NCBI GenBank assembly: GCA_017453685.1
Contig: JAFTEL010000054.1
Span: 1 to 37,965, forward strand
Source: Clostridia bacterium
GTDB lineage: Bacteria; Bacillota; Clostridia; Oscillospirales; Acutalibacteraceae
Reading direction: 5' to 3'
Length of the DNA: 37,965 bases
The notes beneath the pieces are model-generated. The model was not told where the DNA came from, searched no databases, and saw only the letters and a list, made by a program, of their open reading frames with translations. Below, piece after piece: positions 8,673-16,973 of the stretch (positions are counted from its first letter, which is position 1; each line of letters opens with the position of its first letter). A program made the translations under genes and the position numbers.

Positions 8673-10025
8673 TTATTTGACGATTCTCTTTTTCCATTTT
8701 CCGCTTCTGACATAAATGAAGCCGATGAGGATGGAACCGACCGTGGCAAAGCCCATGGCGATGCCGACGCCGTTAAAGCCCAGACCGAACTTTTTCACGA
8801 GCAGATAGGCAAGCGGAACACGGATGAAAATGGAACTGAAGAACGCGTTGAGCAAAGCAATTTGCGTGCTGCCCGCCGCGATGGCGAGCCCGTTGATGCA
8901 AAACACAACGGCGACAAACAGATAGTCGAACGAGATCCAGCGCAGGAAGGGCACGCCGACTTCCAGCAGCTCGGGCTCCGTGTCGAACAGGCGGATCATA
9001 AATTCGGGGAAAATGTTGACGATGGCATAGACTACGGCGGAGACGATCAGCGCCATGACCATGCCGACGTACATCGTCTTTTTCGCGCGTTTGAATTCGC
9101 CCGCGCCGATATTCTGCCCCGCCATGGAAGAAATGGCGGAAGAGATGGCGAGCGCCGGCAGGATGGCGAAGGAATTGATCTTGCCGCCGATGCCCTGACA
9201 GGCCGAGGCGATCTCGGCGTTGGGCAGGGAATTGACCAGCGCGGTCAGCGTCAGAAACGAAAGCGACACGACCAGGCTCTGCACGGAGGACGGCAGACCG
9301 ATCTTGACGAGAGAGCGGACCTTATCCGCTTCCAGCTTGAAATCCTTAATGGAATAACCGGCAAAGAAATTGTTTTTCGCCAGATAGATCAGCGAGATGA
9401 TAACGCTCAGCGCCTGCGCCGTGATGGTCGCCCACGCCGCGCCCGCCGCGCGCATGCCGAACTTGCCGACAAGGAGCAGGTCGAGCACCACGTTGGTGAT
9501 CGCGGCGATCAGCACGAAATAGAGCGGGCGTTTGGAATCGCCCATGCCGCGCAGCACGCCGCTGATGGCGTTATAGAGGAACATGAACACCGTGCCGCTC
9601 ATGCAGATGTTATAGTAATTCTCCGCTTCGGTGAAGGCGGAGGTGGGCGTATTGAGCACCACGAGCAGCCCGCGGCCGACCGTGAGCATCACGGCGGTGA
9701 CGATCACGCTTAAAATCAGATAGATCGTAGTCACGTTGCCGATGGTCTTGCGCTGCTGATCGAACCGCTTCTGACCGCCGTACTGCGCGATCATGACCGT
9801 GCCGCCGATGGAGAGACCCATCGCCGCGCCGGTGACGAGAATGTTGATCTGGCTGCCGATGGAAACGCCGGTGATGCCGACCTTGCCGCAGAACTGGCCG
9901 ACGATGATCATATCCGCTACGCTGTAAAGCGCCTGCAGCAGGTTCGAGAGCATGAAGGGAATGGCGAAGCGCAGCAGTTGCTTGACCACGCTGCCCTGCG
10001 TTAAGTCCTTATGAAAATTATCCAA
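8673..10025 (-). CDS. MATE family multidrug/sodium antiporter
   Basis: 450 residues with about 12 membrane helices in two MatE halves. The N-terminal half starts with FAIPFMLSNLLQALYSVADMIIVGQF (read as FAIPFMLSNLLQ and ALYSVADMIIVGQF) and holds GVLRGMGDSKRP, a family signature at the end of helix 4/5. It is expected to export cationic or other organic compounds against Na+ or H+. The start is a TTG at 10025 with AAGGAGGAAG upstream. Its first codons overlap the end of tex by 8 bases, so the two are coupled. Confidence 0.88.
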   Translation of the reverse strand: MDNFHKDLTQGSVVKQLLRFAIPFMLSNLLQALYSVADMIIVGQFCGKVGITGVSIGSQINILVTGAAMGLSIGGTVMIAQYGGQKRFDQQRKTIGNVTTIYLILSVIVTAVMLTVGRGLLVVLNTPTSAFTEAENYYNICMSGTVFMFLYNAISGVLRGMGDSKRPLYFVLIAAITNVVLDLLLVGKFGMRAAGAAWATITAQALSVIISLIYLAKNNFFAGYSIKDFKLEADKVRSLVKIGLPSSVQSLVVSLSFLTLTALVNSLPNAEIASACQGIGGKINSFAILPALAISSAISSMAGQNIGAGEFKRAKKTMYVGMVMALIVSAVVYAIVNIFPEFMIRLFDTEPELLEVGVPFLRWISFDYLFVAVVFCINGLAIAAGSTQIALLNAFFSSIFIRVPLAYLLVKKFGLGFNGVGIAMGFATVGSILIGFIYVRSGKWKKRIVK

Positions 10026-12192
10026 TCTTCGCTTCCTCCTTCGGCTTTTTCATAGTCAGCGCGATCCGTTTTTTGACGGGGTCAACGCTGACGACCCACA
10101 CGGTGACAACGTCGCCGACGGTGAGCACCTCGGAGGGATGCTTGATAAAATGATCGGTGATGCGGGAAATGTGCACCAGCCCGTCCTGATGCACGCCGAT
10201 GTCGATAAACGCGCCGAAGTCGATCACGTTGCGCACCGTGCCCTGCAATTCCATGCCGGGAACGAGGTCGTTCATGTCCATCACGTCGGTGCGCAGCATC
10301 GGCGGCGGCAGTTCGTCGCGCGGGTCGCGCCCGGGGCGGAGCATTTCCTTGACGATGTCCTCCAGCGTCTGCACGCCGACGCCGAGCCGGTCGGCGAGGT
10401 TTTCTTTGCCGATCTCATCGACTTTTTCGGAGAGCTTGCCGAGGCTGCCGTTTTTCACGTCTTTCAGTTCCAGCCCGCACAAAGCGAGCAGCGCCTTGGC
10501 AGCGTCATAGCTTTCGGGGTGAACGCCGGTATTGTCCAGCGGGTTGCGGCTCTCCGCCACCCGCAAAAAGCCCGCGCACTGTTCATAGGCTTTGTCGCCG
10601 AGCTTCGGCACCTTTTTGAGCTGCGCGCGCGAGGCGAACGCGCCGTTTTCTTCGCGGTAGAGCACGATGTTCTTCGCAACCGTCGCGTTGACGCCCGAAA
10701 CGCGGGTGAGCAGTGAGGGCGAAGCGGTGTTCAGATCGACGCCGACGTTGTTGACGCAATCCTCCACCACGCCGTCGAGCGCCTGCCCGAGTTCCTTTTG
10801 CGGCATGTCGTGCTGGTACTGCCCCACGCCGATAGCCTTGGGGTCGATCTTGACGAGCTCCGCCAGCGGATCCTGCAGCCGTCTGGCAATGGAGACGGCG
10901 CTGCGCAGCGAAACGTCGTACTGCGGGAATTCTTCGGCGGCGAGCTTGGACGCGGAATAAACGGAAGCGCCCGCTTCGCTGACCACCATATACTTCGCCT
11001 TGCTCTGCATTTCTTTGAGCAGTTCGGCGGTGAAAATCTCGGTTTCTTTCGATGCGGTGCCGTTGCCGATGGCGATGATCTCCACGCCGTATTTCTCGAT
11101 CAGGCGGCGCACGGTCTGCTTTGCCCTTTCTTTTTCGGCAGCGGAATGGGTCACGTAGATCACGCCGGTGTCGAGCACGCGGCCGGTCTCGTCCACCACG
11201 GCGACCTTGCAGCCCGTGCGGTAGCCCGGGTCAAGCCCCAGCGCCACCTTGTTCTTGACCGGCGGCTGCAGCAGCAGCGGACGCAGGTTGGCAGCGAACA
11301 CTTTGATGGCGTCCGCGTCGGCGCGTTGAGTCAGCATGGCGCGAATCTCGCGCTCGATGGACGGTTCGATCAGCCGGTTGTAGGCGTCGATCCCGGCTTC
11401 GCGCACCGTGTCGGCAAAAGCGGAGGTGTTGGAGGTGATGGTCTCATCGGCGATCACGCCCAGCGCCTTGGGCAGCTCCAGCGTGACGCTTACCTTCAAA
11501 AAGCCCTCTTTTTCGCCGCGGTCGATCGCCAGCACACGGTGGTTGGCGATGCGCTTGACCGGCTCGGAATAGTCATAGTATTGAGCATAAACGCTGTCTT
11601 TGTCGGGGTCGGCCGCCTTGGAGCTGACCACGCCCACCACGCTGAAAAGGTTGCGGATGCGGCGGCGGATGTCGGCAGAGTCGGAAATATTTTCGGCGAT
11701 GATGTCCATGGCGCCCTGCAGCGCTTCTTCCGCCGTATTTACGCCCTTTTCTTCGTCGATATAATCCGCCGCGAGCTCCAGCGCCGTGCGGTCGCTTTTT
11801 CCCTGCGCGAAGATCACGTCGGCCAGCGGCTCCAGCCCCTTGTCGCGCGCCACGCTCGCGCGGGTCTTGCGTTTGGGCTTGTAGGGACGGTAAATGTCTT
11901 CGATCTCGGAAAGGATCTCCGCCTTATCCAGCGCGGCGGCGATCTGATCCGTCAGCTTGTCCTGCGCGGCGATGGCGGCGCGCACTTCTTCGCGCCGCTT
12001 GTCCAGATTGCGCAGGTATTCCAGCCGCTCCGAGATTTCACGCAGCACCTGATCGTTCAGCGTGCCGTGCGCCTCCTTGCGGTAGCGCGCGATGAACGGG
12101 ATGGTGTTGCCCTCGTCAATGAGCTTGACGGTGTTTTCGACCTGCCATTTCTTCAGGTGGAATTCATTGGTCAGTTTTACGATAATATCCAA
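10018..12192 (-). CDS. tex: Tex family RNA-binding transcription accessory protein
   Basis: 724 residues with the whole Tex domain order: N-terminal helical Tex_N (EGNTIPFIARYRKEAHGTL near 27-45); YqgF-like RNase H fold (LGLDPGYRTGCKVAVVD near 318); helix-hairpin-helix (VNNVGVDLNTASPSLLTRVSG, read as VNNVGVDLNTA and SPSLLTRVSG); and C-terminal S1 (GTVRNVIDFGAFIDIGVHQD near 650). Tex binds nucleic acid and affects transcription and ribosome-associated processes. The start is a TTG at 12192 after an AGGAG. It follows the PTS-IIC-like gene by 27 bases and overlaps the MATE gene. Confidence 0.93.
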   Translation of the reverse strand: MDIIVKLTNEFHLKKWQVENTVKLIDEGNTIPFIARYRKEAHGTLNDQVLREISERLEYLRNLDKRREEVRAAIAAQDKLTDQIAAALDKAEILSEIEDIYRPYKPKRKTRASVARDKGLEPLADVIFAQGKSDRTALELAADYIDEEKGVNTAEEALQGAMDIIAENISDSADIRRRIRNLFSVVGVVSSKAADPDKDSVYAQYYDYSEPVKRIANHRVLAIDRGEKEGFLKVSVTLELPKALGVIADETITSNTSAFADTVREAGIDAYNRLIEPSIEREIRAMLTQRADADAIKVFAANLRPLLLQPPVKNKVALGLDPGYRTGCKVAVVDETGRVLDTGVIYVTHSAAEKERAKQTVRRLIEKYGVEIIAIGNGTASKETEIFTAELLKEMQSKAKYMVVSEAGASVYSASKLAAEEFPQYDVSLRSAVSIARRLQDPLAELVKIDPKAIGVGQYQHDMPQKELGQALDGVVEDCVNNVGVDLNTASPSLLTRVSGVNATVAKNIVLYREENGAFASRAQLKKVPKLGDKAYEQCAGFLRVAESRNPLDNTGVHPESYDAAKALLALCGLELKDVKNGSLGKLSEKVDEIGKENLADRLGVGVQTLEDIVKEMLRPGRDPRDELPPPMLRTDVMDMNDLVPGMELQGTVRNVIDFGAFIDIGVHQDGLVHISRITDHFIKHPSEVLTVGDVVTVWVVSVDPVKKRIALTMKKPKEEAKIG

Positions 12193-12219
12193 AATAGTGC
12201 TCCTGTATCGGGAAGTAGT

Positions 12220-13290
12220 TTAGATTTCCAGCTTCATATCGCCTTTTTTGATGAGCCCAAGCCTGCGCATGGCTTCCGAAACGCCGAACGCGATGGCGGC
12301 GGGCAAAAGGAAGTGAACGATCGCCATTTCAATGAGCGTTTTCGAGGGGGAAACGCCCGCTTCCGTCATGGCCTGATAGCCCATGATCTGACCGACCAGA
12401 CCCGCCGTGCCCATGCCCGAGCCGGTGGCGTTATTGACCATGCCGAGCAGCTTGGACGAGATCGGCCCCGTGACGGCGCTGGCAATAATGGCGGGCAGCC
12501 AGATGACCGGCTTTTTGACGATGTTCGGCATTTGCAGCATGCTCGTGCCGATCCCCTGCGCCAGCAGCCCGCCGAAGCCGTTGTCGCGGAAGCTCGCCAC
12601 GGCGAAGCCCACCATGTTGGCGCAGCAGCCTGCCACGGCGGCGCCGGCGGCGATGCCGCTCAAATTGAGCGCGATGCCGATGGCGGCGGAGCTGATGGGG
12701 AGCGTGAGCGCCATGCCCATGAGGACGGACACCACAACGCCCATGAGCAGCGGCGACTGCTCGGTGCCCCAGTTGATGACCGAACCGAGCCACGTCATAA
12801 ACGCGGAAATATACGGACCGATCAGCAGCCCGACGGCGCTGCCTGCGCCGATGGTGACGATCGGAGTCAACACGATATCAAGCTTGGTTTTGCCGGCGAT
12901 GAGATGACCGAGTTCAATGCCGACGAAGGCGGCGACGAACGCGCCCATCGGTTCGCCGGGACCCGCGTATTTCACGATCGCGCCGTCGAGCAGCGAGCCC
13001 TCCAGAATTTTGGCGGCGAACGCGCCCACCATGCCGCAGGTGGCGGCGGAGAGCGTGACCAGCGGCTTTTCGCCGAACTTGACCGCCACGCCGCAGCCAA
13101 TGCCCGCGCCCATGAGGGAGGAGGCGATCTTGCCCACGGTGAAGAGGCAGGCGCCGACGGTGTTTGAGCCGACGGCGGTGCCGATCTGCTGCAGGATGGT
13201 GCCGATGATGAGCGTGGCGAACAGACCGAACGCCATGCCGCTCAGCCCGTCGATAAACAGACGGTGCAGAAATTTTTTGATCGCTTTCAT
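12220..13290 (-). CDS. PTS EIIC-type (PTS_EIIC_2 family) integral membrane protein
   Basis: 356 residues with roughly 9-10 hydrophobic helices rich in Gly, Ala, Ile and Val. Features include GMAFGLFATLIIGTILQQIG near the N-terminus, GAGIGCGVAVKFGEKPLVTLSA and GTSMLQMPNIVKKP. This resembles the stand-alone EIIC-like family PF13303, which lacks fused IIA/IIB domains. No IIA or IIB gene is nearby, so a sugar-phosphorylating role is doubtful; simple transport is an alternative. Its ATG at 13290 overlaps the dnaC-like stop (ATGA) and has ACGGAGG upstream. Confidence 0.75.
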   Translation of the reverse strand: MKAIKKFLHRLFIDGLSGMAFGLFATLIIGTILQQIGTAVGSNTVGACLFTVGKIASSLMGAGIGCGVAVKFGEKPLVTLSAATCGMVGAFAAKILEGSLLDGAIVKYAGPGEPMGAFVAAFVGIELGHLIAGKTKLDIVLTPIVTIGAGSAVGLLIGPYISAFMTWLGSVINWGTEQSPLLMGVVVSVLMGMALTLPISSAAIGIALNLSGIAAGAAVAGCCANMVGFAVASFRDNGFGGLLAQGIGTSMLQMPNIVKKPVIWLPAIIASAVTGPISSKLLGMVNNATGSGMGTAGLVGQIMGYQAMTEAGVSPSKTLIEMAIVHFLLPAAIAFGVSEAMRRLGLIKKGDMKLEI

Positions 13291-14279
13291 TGGTTCTTGC
13301 CTCCGTAGCGTTTCAGTTGGCGGATATCGTGACCGAGGAACAGCAGCGAAACATAGCTGCCGGTAATGCGCGACGTGATGCGCTGGGTGTATTTCGCTTC
13401 AAATTCCGGCATGGTCAGATTGGTGGTGATGATGGTCGGCTTGCCCGCAAGCATGCGGGTGTTGATGATATTGTAAGTGCAGCTGACCGTGAACTGCGTG
13501 GCGAATTCCGCGCCCAGATCGTCGATGATCAGCAGCTCCGCCTCGTCGATCTCATCGCCGCTGAGCCCCGTGATCCCGCCCTTGCCGAAGCGTTCCCGCT
13601 CCAGAGCGGCAAACAGATTCGGCGCGCTGGCGTAGACCACGCCGTGCCCGCGTTCCATAGCGCCCGACGCGATGGCAAGCGCTAAATGCGTCTTGCCCAG
13701 ACCCGTTGCGCCGTGCATGAACAGCGACGGCGACGACAGGGAAAAATCCTCGGCATAGCTGCGGCAGAAATCCAATATTTCGCCCATGCGCTTCTTCGGG
13801 GAAACGCCGGCGGCGTCGGCCGCGTCGGGATAAAACGCCAGGGAAAAGTTATCAAAACGGGATTCCTCCAGCGGCGCGGCGGCCGCGATCTTCTTCCGTG
13901 CGGTTTCGACGAGCAGTTCCCGGAAGCACGGGCAGATGCCCTCCTCCGTCACGCCGGTATCCTTGCACTTATCGCAAACGTAATGCGCTTCCAGATAATC
14001 CGCCGCAAAGCCGCTGCTCACCAGCAGTTCTTTGCGCTGCTGCTGCGCGGCAAGGCTCTTTTCGGCGAGCGTTTTCACGAACTGTTCGGCGTTTCCGCCC
14101 TGCGCGAAGGCCTGAACGACCTGCGTACCGCACTGCGCGATCTCAGCCTGAATGGCGCGCAGCGAGGGAATGGCTTCATAGGCGCGCTCGCGGCGGTCTT
14201 CCTGCTCACTTTCGGCTTTTTGCCGCCGTGCTTCCATGGCGGCCTGTGCGGCGGCATAAGTGCTTGTGCTGTAACTCAC
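13287..14279 (-). CDS. DnaC/DnaI-type replicative helicase loader (AAA+)
   Basis: 330 residues. An N-terminal helical region is followed by a Cys knuckle (YVCDKCKDTGVTEEGICPCF, about 100-119) that probably binds zinc, as in DnaI. The AAA+ ATPase has Walker A HGATGLGKTHLA (about 189-200), Walker B LLIIDDLGAE (about 249) and sensor ITTNL (about 285). It is expected to load the replicative helicase. The start is a GTG at 14279 that overlaps the upstream stop (GTGA) with GGAGGGAG upstream. The partner just upstream is a DnaD-like protein, the usual primosome pairing in Clostridia. Confidence 0.88.
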   Translation of the reverse strand: MSYSTSTYAAAQAAMEARRQKAESEQEDRRERAYEAIPSLRAIQAEIAQCGTQVVQAFAQGGNAEQFVKTLAEKSLAAQQQRKELLVSSGFAADYLEAHYVCDKCKDTGVTEEGICPCFRELLVETARKKIAAAAPLEESRFDNFSLAFYPDAADAAGVSPKKRMGEILDFCRSYAEDFSLSSPSLFMHGATGLGKTHLALAIASGAMERGHGVVYASAPNLFAALERERFGKGGITGLSGDEIDEAELLIIDDLGAEFATQFTVSCTYNIINTRMLAGKPTIITTNLTMPEFEAKYTQRITSRITGSYVSLLFLGHDIRQLKRYGGKNQ

Positions 14280-15277
14280 GGCTGCGCTCCCTCCTTCTTT
14301 TTGTAAACGATCGGGTCCTGCGCGGCGTGCTGCAGGAACGCGTCCAGATCATAGGACGGCGTGTGACCCTCCGCCGCTTTTTTCGGTTTCACGGCGGCTT
14401 TTTCCTGCCGGAGGCGGTCAACGTCCTCGGGCGATTTGACGCCGGCCTCATGCCAGTTTTCCAAAACTTTATTCATGTAGGCAAAGCTGATCTTATCGGT
14501 GTGGTTCGCCATTTCCTCATAAGCGAGGTAGATCATGTTCATCGCGTAGCCGAAGGTCTTGCTCCACTTGTTCAGAAATTCGCTCTGCACGGCGGTCGGC
14601 CGCGGGGTGGCGATGCCGGTCAGCTCGCGCAGCTCTTTCCACAACGTGTCGCATCGCCGCAGCGCTTTGATCTTTTCATCCGCCTTTTCAATGGTGTCGA
14701 TCTCTTTTTCGCTCCAGTTTTTGGCGGTGGCGGTGATGTAGCTCACGCCGGTCTTCCCGATGGAAACGCAGTAATCGATCAGCATCAAAATCACTTCAAC
14801 GGGCAGACCGTAGGAATCGTGGATCATCAGCAAAGACGACTGCGAATCGTAGCCGATGGTACGCCCCAGCCGCTTTTGCGCCTCGTTGAACAAAAAGGCG
14901 ATCTCGGCGCTCTCACTGCCGCGCTTGGCGATCTGCTCCGCCGTCGGCCGCGTTTCGGCGATCGGCGCGAAAGCAGACTTGACCGGTTCGGCTGTCTGCG
15001 GCGCGGGCGTGATCGGTTCGCTCGGCGCCGCTGTGCCCTGTTCGACCACCAGCCCGACTTCCAGCCAGTACTGCATGGCGTCGTTCGCGTCGGCAGGGGT
15101 CATGTTCAGCGCCCGACAAAGCTGTTCCGTGGTCGGCTGTTCGGCGGCATGGCGCAGCAGCCAGAGCAGCACCTTGAGCTGCGCCGCTCCGGCGAGCTTC
15201 AGGTGCTTGTCCGTTACACTCACCGGCACGCTGAAGGAAAGCCCGAAAGCGGCCTGCGGATTGATCGTGTAATTCAT
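14276..15277 (-). CDS. DnaD-domain primosome protein
   Basis: 333 residues: an N-terminal winged-helix-like region (TDKHLKLAGAAQLKVLLWLL, helices near 21-75), a variable Pro/Ala/Thr-rich linker (about 82-115), then two DnaD/DnaB_2 modules. The first is near 120-195, with LPVEVILMLIDYCVSIGKTGVSYI (read as LPVEVILMLIDYC and VSIGKTGVSYI), and the second is near 205-290, with YAMNMIYLAYEEMANHTDKISFAYMNKVLENW in that span. DnaD-type proteins remodel DNA at the origin or at restart sites and help load the helicase. The ATG at 15277 has a weak GGGTAGG. It is the first gene of the overlapping replication/tex operon. Confidence 0.87.
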   Translation of the reverse strand: MNYTINPQAAFGLSFSVPVSVTDKHLKLAGAAQLKVLLWLLRHAAEQPTTEQLCRALNMTPADANDAMQYWLEVGLVVEQGTAAPSEPITPAPQTAEPVKSAFAPIAETRPTAEQIAKRGSESAEIAFLFNEAQKRLGRTIGYDSQSSLLMIHDSYGLPVEVILMLIDYCVSIGKTGVSYITATAKNWSEKEIDTIEKADEKIKALRRCDTLWKELRELTGIATPRPTAVQSEFLNKWSKTFGYAMNMIYLAYEEMANHTDKISFAYMNKVLENWHEAGVKSPEDVDRLRQEKAAVKPKKAAEGHTPSYDLDAFLQHAAQDPIVYKKKEGAQP

Positions 15278-15301
15278 GCGAACCTACCCCATTTTAATAT
15301 A

Positions 15302-15315
15302 TATAGATAACTATA
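15302..15315. promoter_or_regulatory. Palindrome over the dnaD -10 box
   Basis: TATAG-ATAA-CTATA (15302-15315) is a perfect 5+5 palindrome that overlaps the -10 box of the dnaD-like gene. It may be an operator; no regulator is assigned. Confidence 0.3.
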
Positions 15316-15338
15316 CACCCAATCGGGCTTTTAGTAAA
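15310..15338 (-). promoter_or_regulatory. Promoter of the dnaD-dnaC-tex operon
   Basis: On the minus strand TTTACT (15338-15333), 17 bases and TATAGT (15315-15310), about 33 bases before the ATG. Confidence 0.6.
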
Positions 15339-15388
15339 TACAAAATGTCAAACTTTTCACAATTTATTCGCAAAGTATCCCGCGCGGC

Positions 15389-15417
15389 TTGTTTTCCTGC
15401 GGCGAATGTGATATGAT
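15389..15417 (+). promoter_or_regulatory. Promoter of the EEP-family gene
   Basis: TTGTTT (15389-15394), 17 bases and TATGAT (15412-15417). It is divergent from the dnaD promoter. Confidence 0.65.
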
Positions 15418-15455
15418 GAAGAATAAGAAAATCTTAGAGCATCGGAGGCGCCCGC

Positions 15456-16403
15456 ATGACGACCCTCAAACGGTTTATGATCTCGTTCATGGCGTTCGTG
15501 TCGCTCTTCACGGCGAACAACGCCAAACGGTATGCGGACTACTGCGGCGACTATGATTTTCCGCGTATCGCCGCCGAGGAGCAGCAGGAAAACACCCTGC
15601 GCATCATGTCGTTCAACATCCGCAGCAGCGACGTGAACGGCACGCCCCTTTCCAAACGCATCGGCGTCGGCGTGCGGCAGATTCTGGAGGTCATGCCCGA
15701 CTCCGTCGGCATCCAGGAGGCGACCGCACAATGGATGAACAACCTGATCCCCGAACTGTCGCTGCTTTACGGTTGGGTCGGCATCGACCGCGACAAAGGC
15801 GGCGACCCGAGAGTCGGCGGCGAATCCTGCCCCGTGTTTTATCTGAAAGCAAAATTCAAGCTGCTTGACAGCGGCAATTTCTGGATCTCCGACACGCCCG
15901 CCGAGCCCTCCTTCGGCCCCGGCGCCGCCTGCCGCCGCATCTGCACCTGGGCGAAGCTCAAGAACCGCTCCACGGGCGAGATCTACGTGCACGTCAACTC
16001 GCATTTCGACCACATTTCGGAAGAGGCTCGCGTGCAGGGCGGACAGATCGTCAGCCGCTTCATTGAAGAGCACTTTTCCGACGTGCCCGTTGTTTTTCCG
16101 GCGGATATGAACACCGACCAGAGAAGCGAAACTTACGCGACGATGACGCAAAGCCTCATCGATGCACGACTCACTGCGGTGGACTGCGTTACCTACGGCA
16201 CCTTCCACGGCGGTCAGGATCCGAACCTGCGCGCCGACCGCTACCTGGATTATGTGCTCTGCTCGGCCGACTTTGACGCGGCCGCCTACCGCACCGTGAC
16301 CAAGGGCGTCGACGGACGCTTTTCATCGGATCATTTTCCGATCTACGCCGATTTAATATCCAAAGCAGAGACCGATCAACCGATTCAGGAGGAGACAACA
16401 TGA
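15456..16403 (+). CDS. Exported endonuclease/exonuclease/phosphatase (EEP) family protein
   Basis: 315 residues. The N-terminus (KRFMISFMAFVSLFTANNA) looks like a signal peptide or short anchor. The EEP fold shows the expected active-site order: IMSFNIRSS (about 50-58), IQEAT (about 89), HVNSHFDH (about 183-190), PADMNTD (about 211-217), LDYVLCS and a final SSDHFPI. These match the Asn, Glu, His/Asp and SDH catalytic residues of metal-dependent phosphodiesterases. The substrate may be extracellular nucleic acid, phospholipid or sugar phosphate and cannot be chosen from sequence. The ATG at 15456 follows CGGAGG at 15443-15448. Its stop overlaps the next start (ATGA). Confidence 0.85.
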   Translation: MTTLKRFMISFMAFVSLFTANNAKRYADYCGDYDFPRIAAEEQQENTLRIMSFNIRSSDVNGTPLSKRIGVGVRQILEVMPDSVGIQEATAQWMNNLIPELSLLYGWVGIDRDKGGDPRVGGESCPVFYLKAKFKLLDSGNFWISDTPAEPSFGPGAACRRICTWAKLKNRSTGEIYVHVNSHFDHISEEARVQGGQIVSRFIEEHFSDVPVVFPADMNTDQRSETYATMTQSLIDARLTAVDCVTYGTFHGGQDPNLRADRYLDYVLCSADFDAAAYRTVTKGVDGRFSSDHFPIYADLISKAETDQPIQEETT

Positions 16404-16801
16404 CAAACGTGGAAAAAATAAACGCATTTCTGGATAAAGCCAAGATGTTCTTCTTTCTGACCGCGGACGGCGCTCAGCCCAAGGGCAGACCGTTCGGCTT
16501 CCGCCTGCTTTCGGACGGGAAGCTGTATTTCGGCTGCGGCACGTTCAAGAACGTGTTTCGGCAGTTGACAGCGAACCCGCAGGTCGAGGTGCTGGCGCTG
16601 TGCGGCGATGAGTTTCTGCGCTACGACGGCACGGCGAAGGTCGTCAAGGACGACGCGCTGCTGGCCAGAGTGCGCGAAGCCATGCCCGAGATCATGGGAC
16701 TCTACGACAGCAACGGCTGGGAAATGGGGCTGTTTTACCTGGAAAACGGTCACGCGGAAATTCGCGGGTTGTTTGAAGTCAAGGAAGAATTTGATGTTTA
16801 A
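16400..16801 (+). CDS. Pyridoxamine 5'-phosphate oxidase-fold flavoprotein
   Basis: 133 residues forming a single split-barrel domain: FFFLTADGAQPKGRPFGFRLL at 17-37 (read as FFFLTADGAQP and KGRPFGFRLL), LYFGCGTFKNVFRQL, then EVLALCG and GLFEV at the end. This is the small FMN-binding PPOX group, often annotated as flavin reductases or nitroimidazole-resistance-like proteins; the true substrate is unknown. The ATG at 16400 overlaps the EEP stop and follows GGAGGAG. No clear terminator lies between it and the radical SAM gene. Confidence 0.78.
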   Translation: MTNVEKINAFLDKAKMFFFLTADGAQPKGRPFGFRLLSDGKLYFGCGTFKNVFRQLTANPQVEVLALCGDEFLRYDGTAKVVKDDALLARVREAMPEIMGLYDSNGWEMGLFYLENGHAEIRGLFEVKEEFDV

Positions 16802-16913
16802 TCAATGGGAGCACAGCGCGCCGATTCAAGAAACAGTTTTTATCGATTTTTTCACTTTTTCCATTGGTATGTAATACGCTTGGTTTCGCCATAAATCATT
16901 TCTTAGGAAAGGC

Positions 16914-16955
16914 GGCTGCGTCTGTTGCTTTGGCAATGCGGAATGCAACACAGCC
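16914..16955 (+). promoter_or_regulatory. Leader hairpin and possible short leader ORF before the radical SAM gene
   Basis: GGCTG...TGTTGC (16914-16928) can pair with GCAACA.CAGCC (16945-16955), leaving a 4-base bulge. The only good Shine-Dalgarno sequence, AGGAAAGG, is at 16905-16912, before the hairpin and more than 60 bases from the ATG at 16974. A short frame from the ATG at 16936 (13 codons) ends in TGA at 16975-16977, overlapping that start. This could be translational coupling or RNA folding control, or it could be chance. Confidence 0.35.
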
Positions 16956-16973
16956 GGTGCGTACTATGAGAAT

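Noticed and set aside
10798-13167. 789-codon open frame on the plus strand
   Set aside because: Antisense of tex and the PTS-IIC-like gene; no recognisable domain, and it spans two genes on the other strand.
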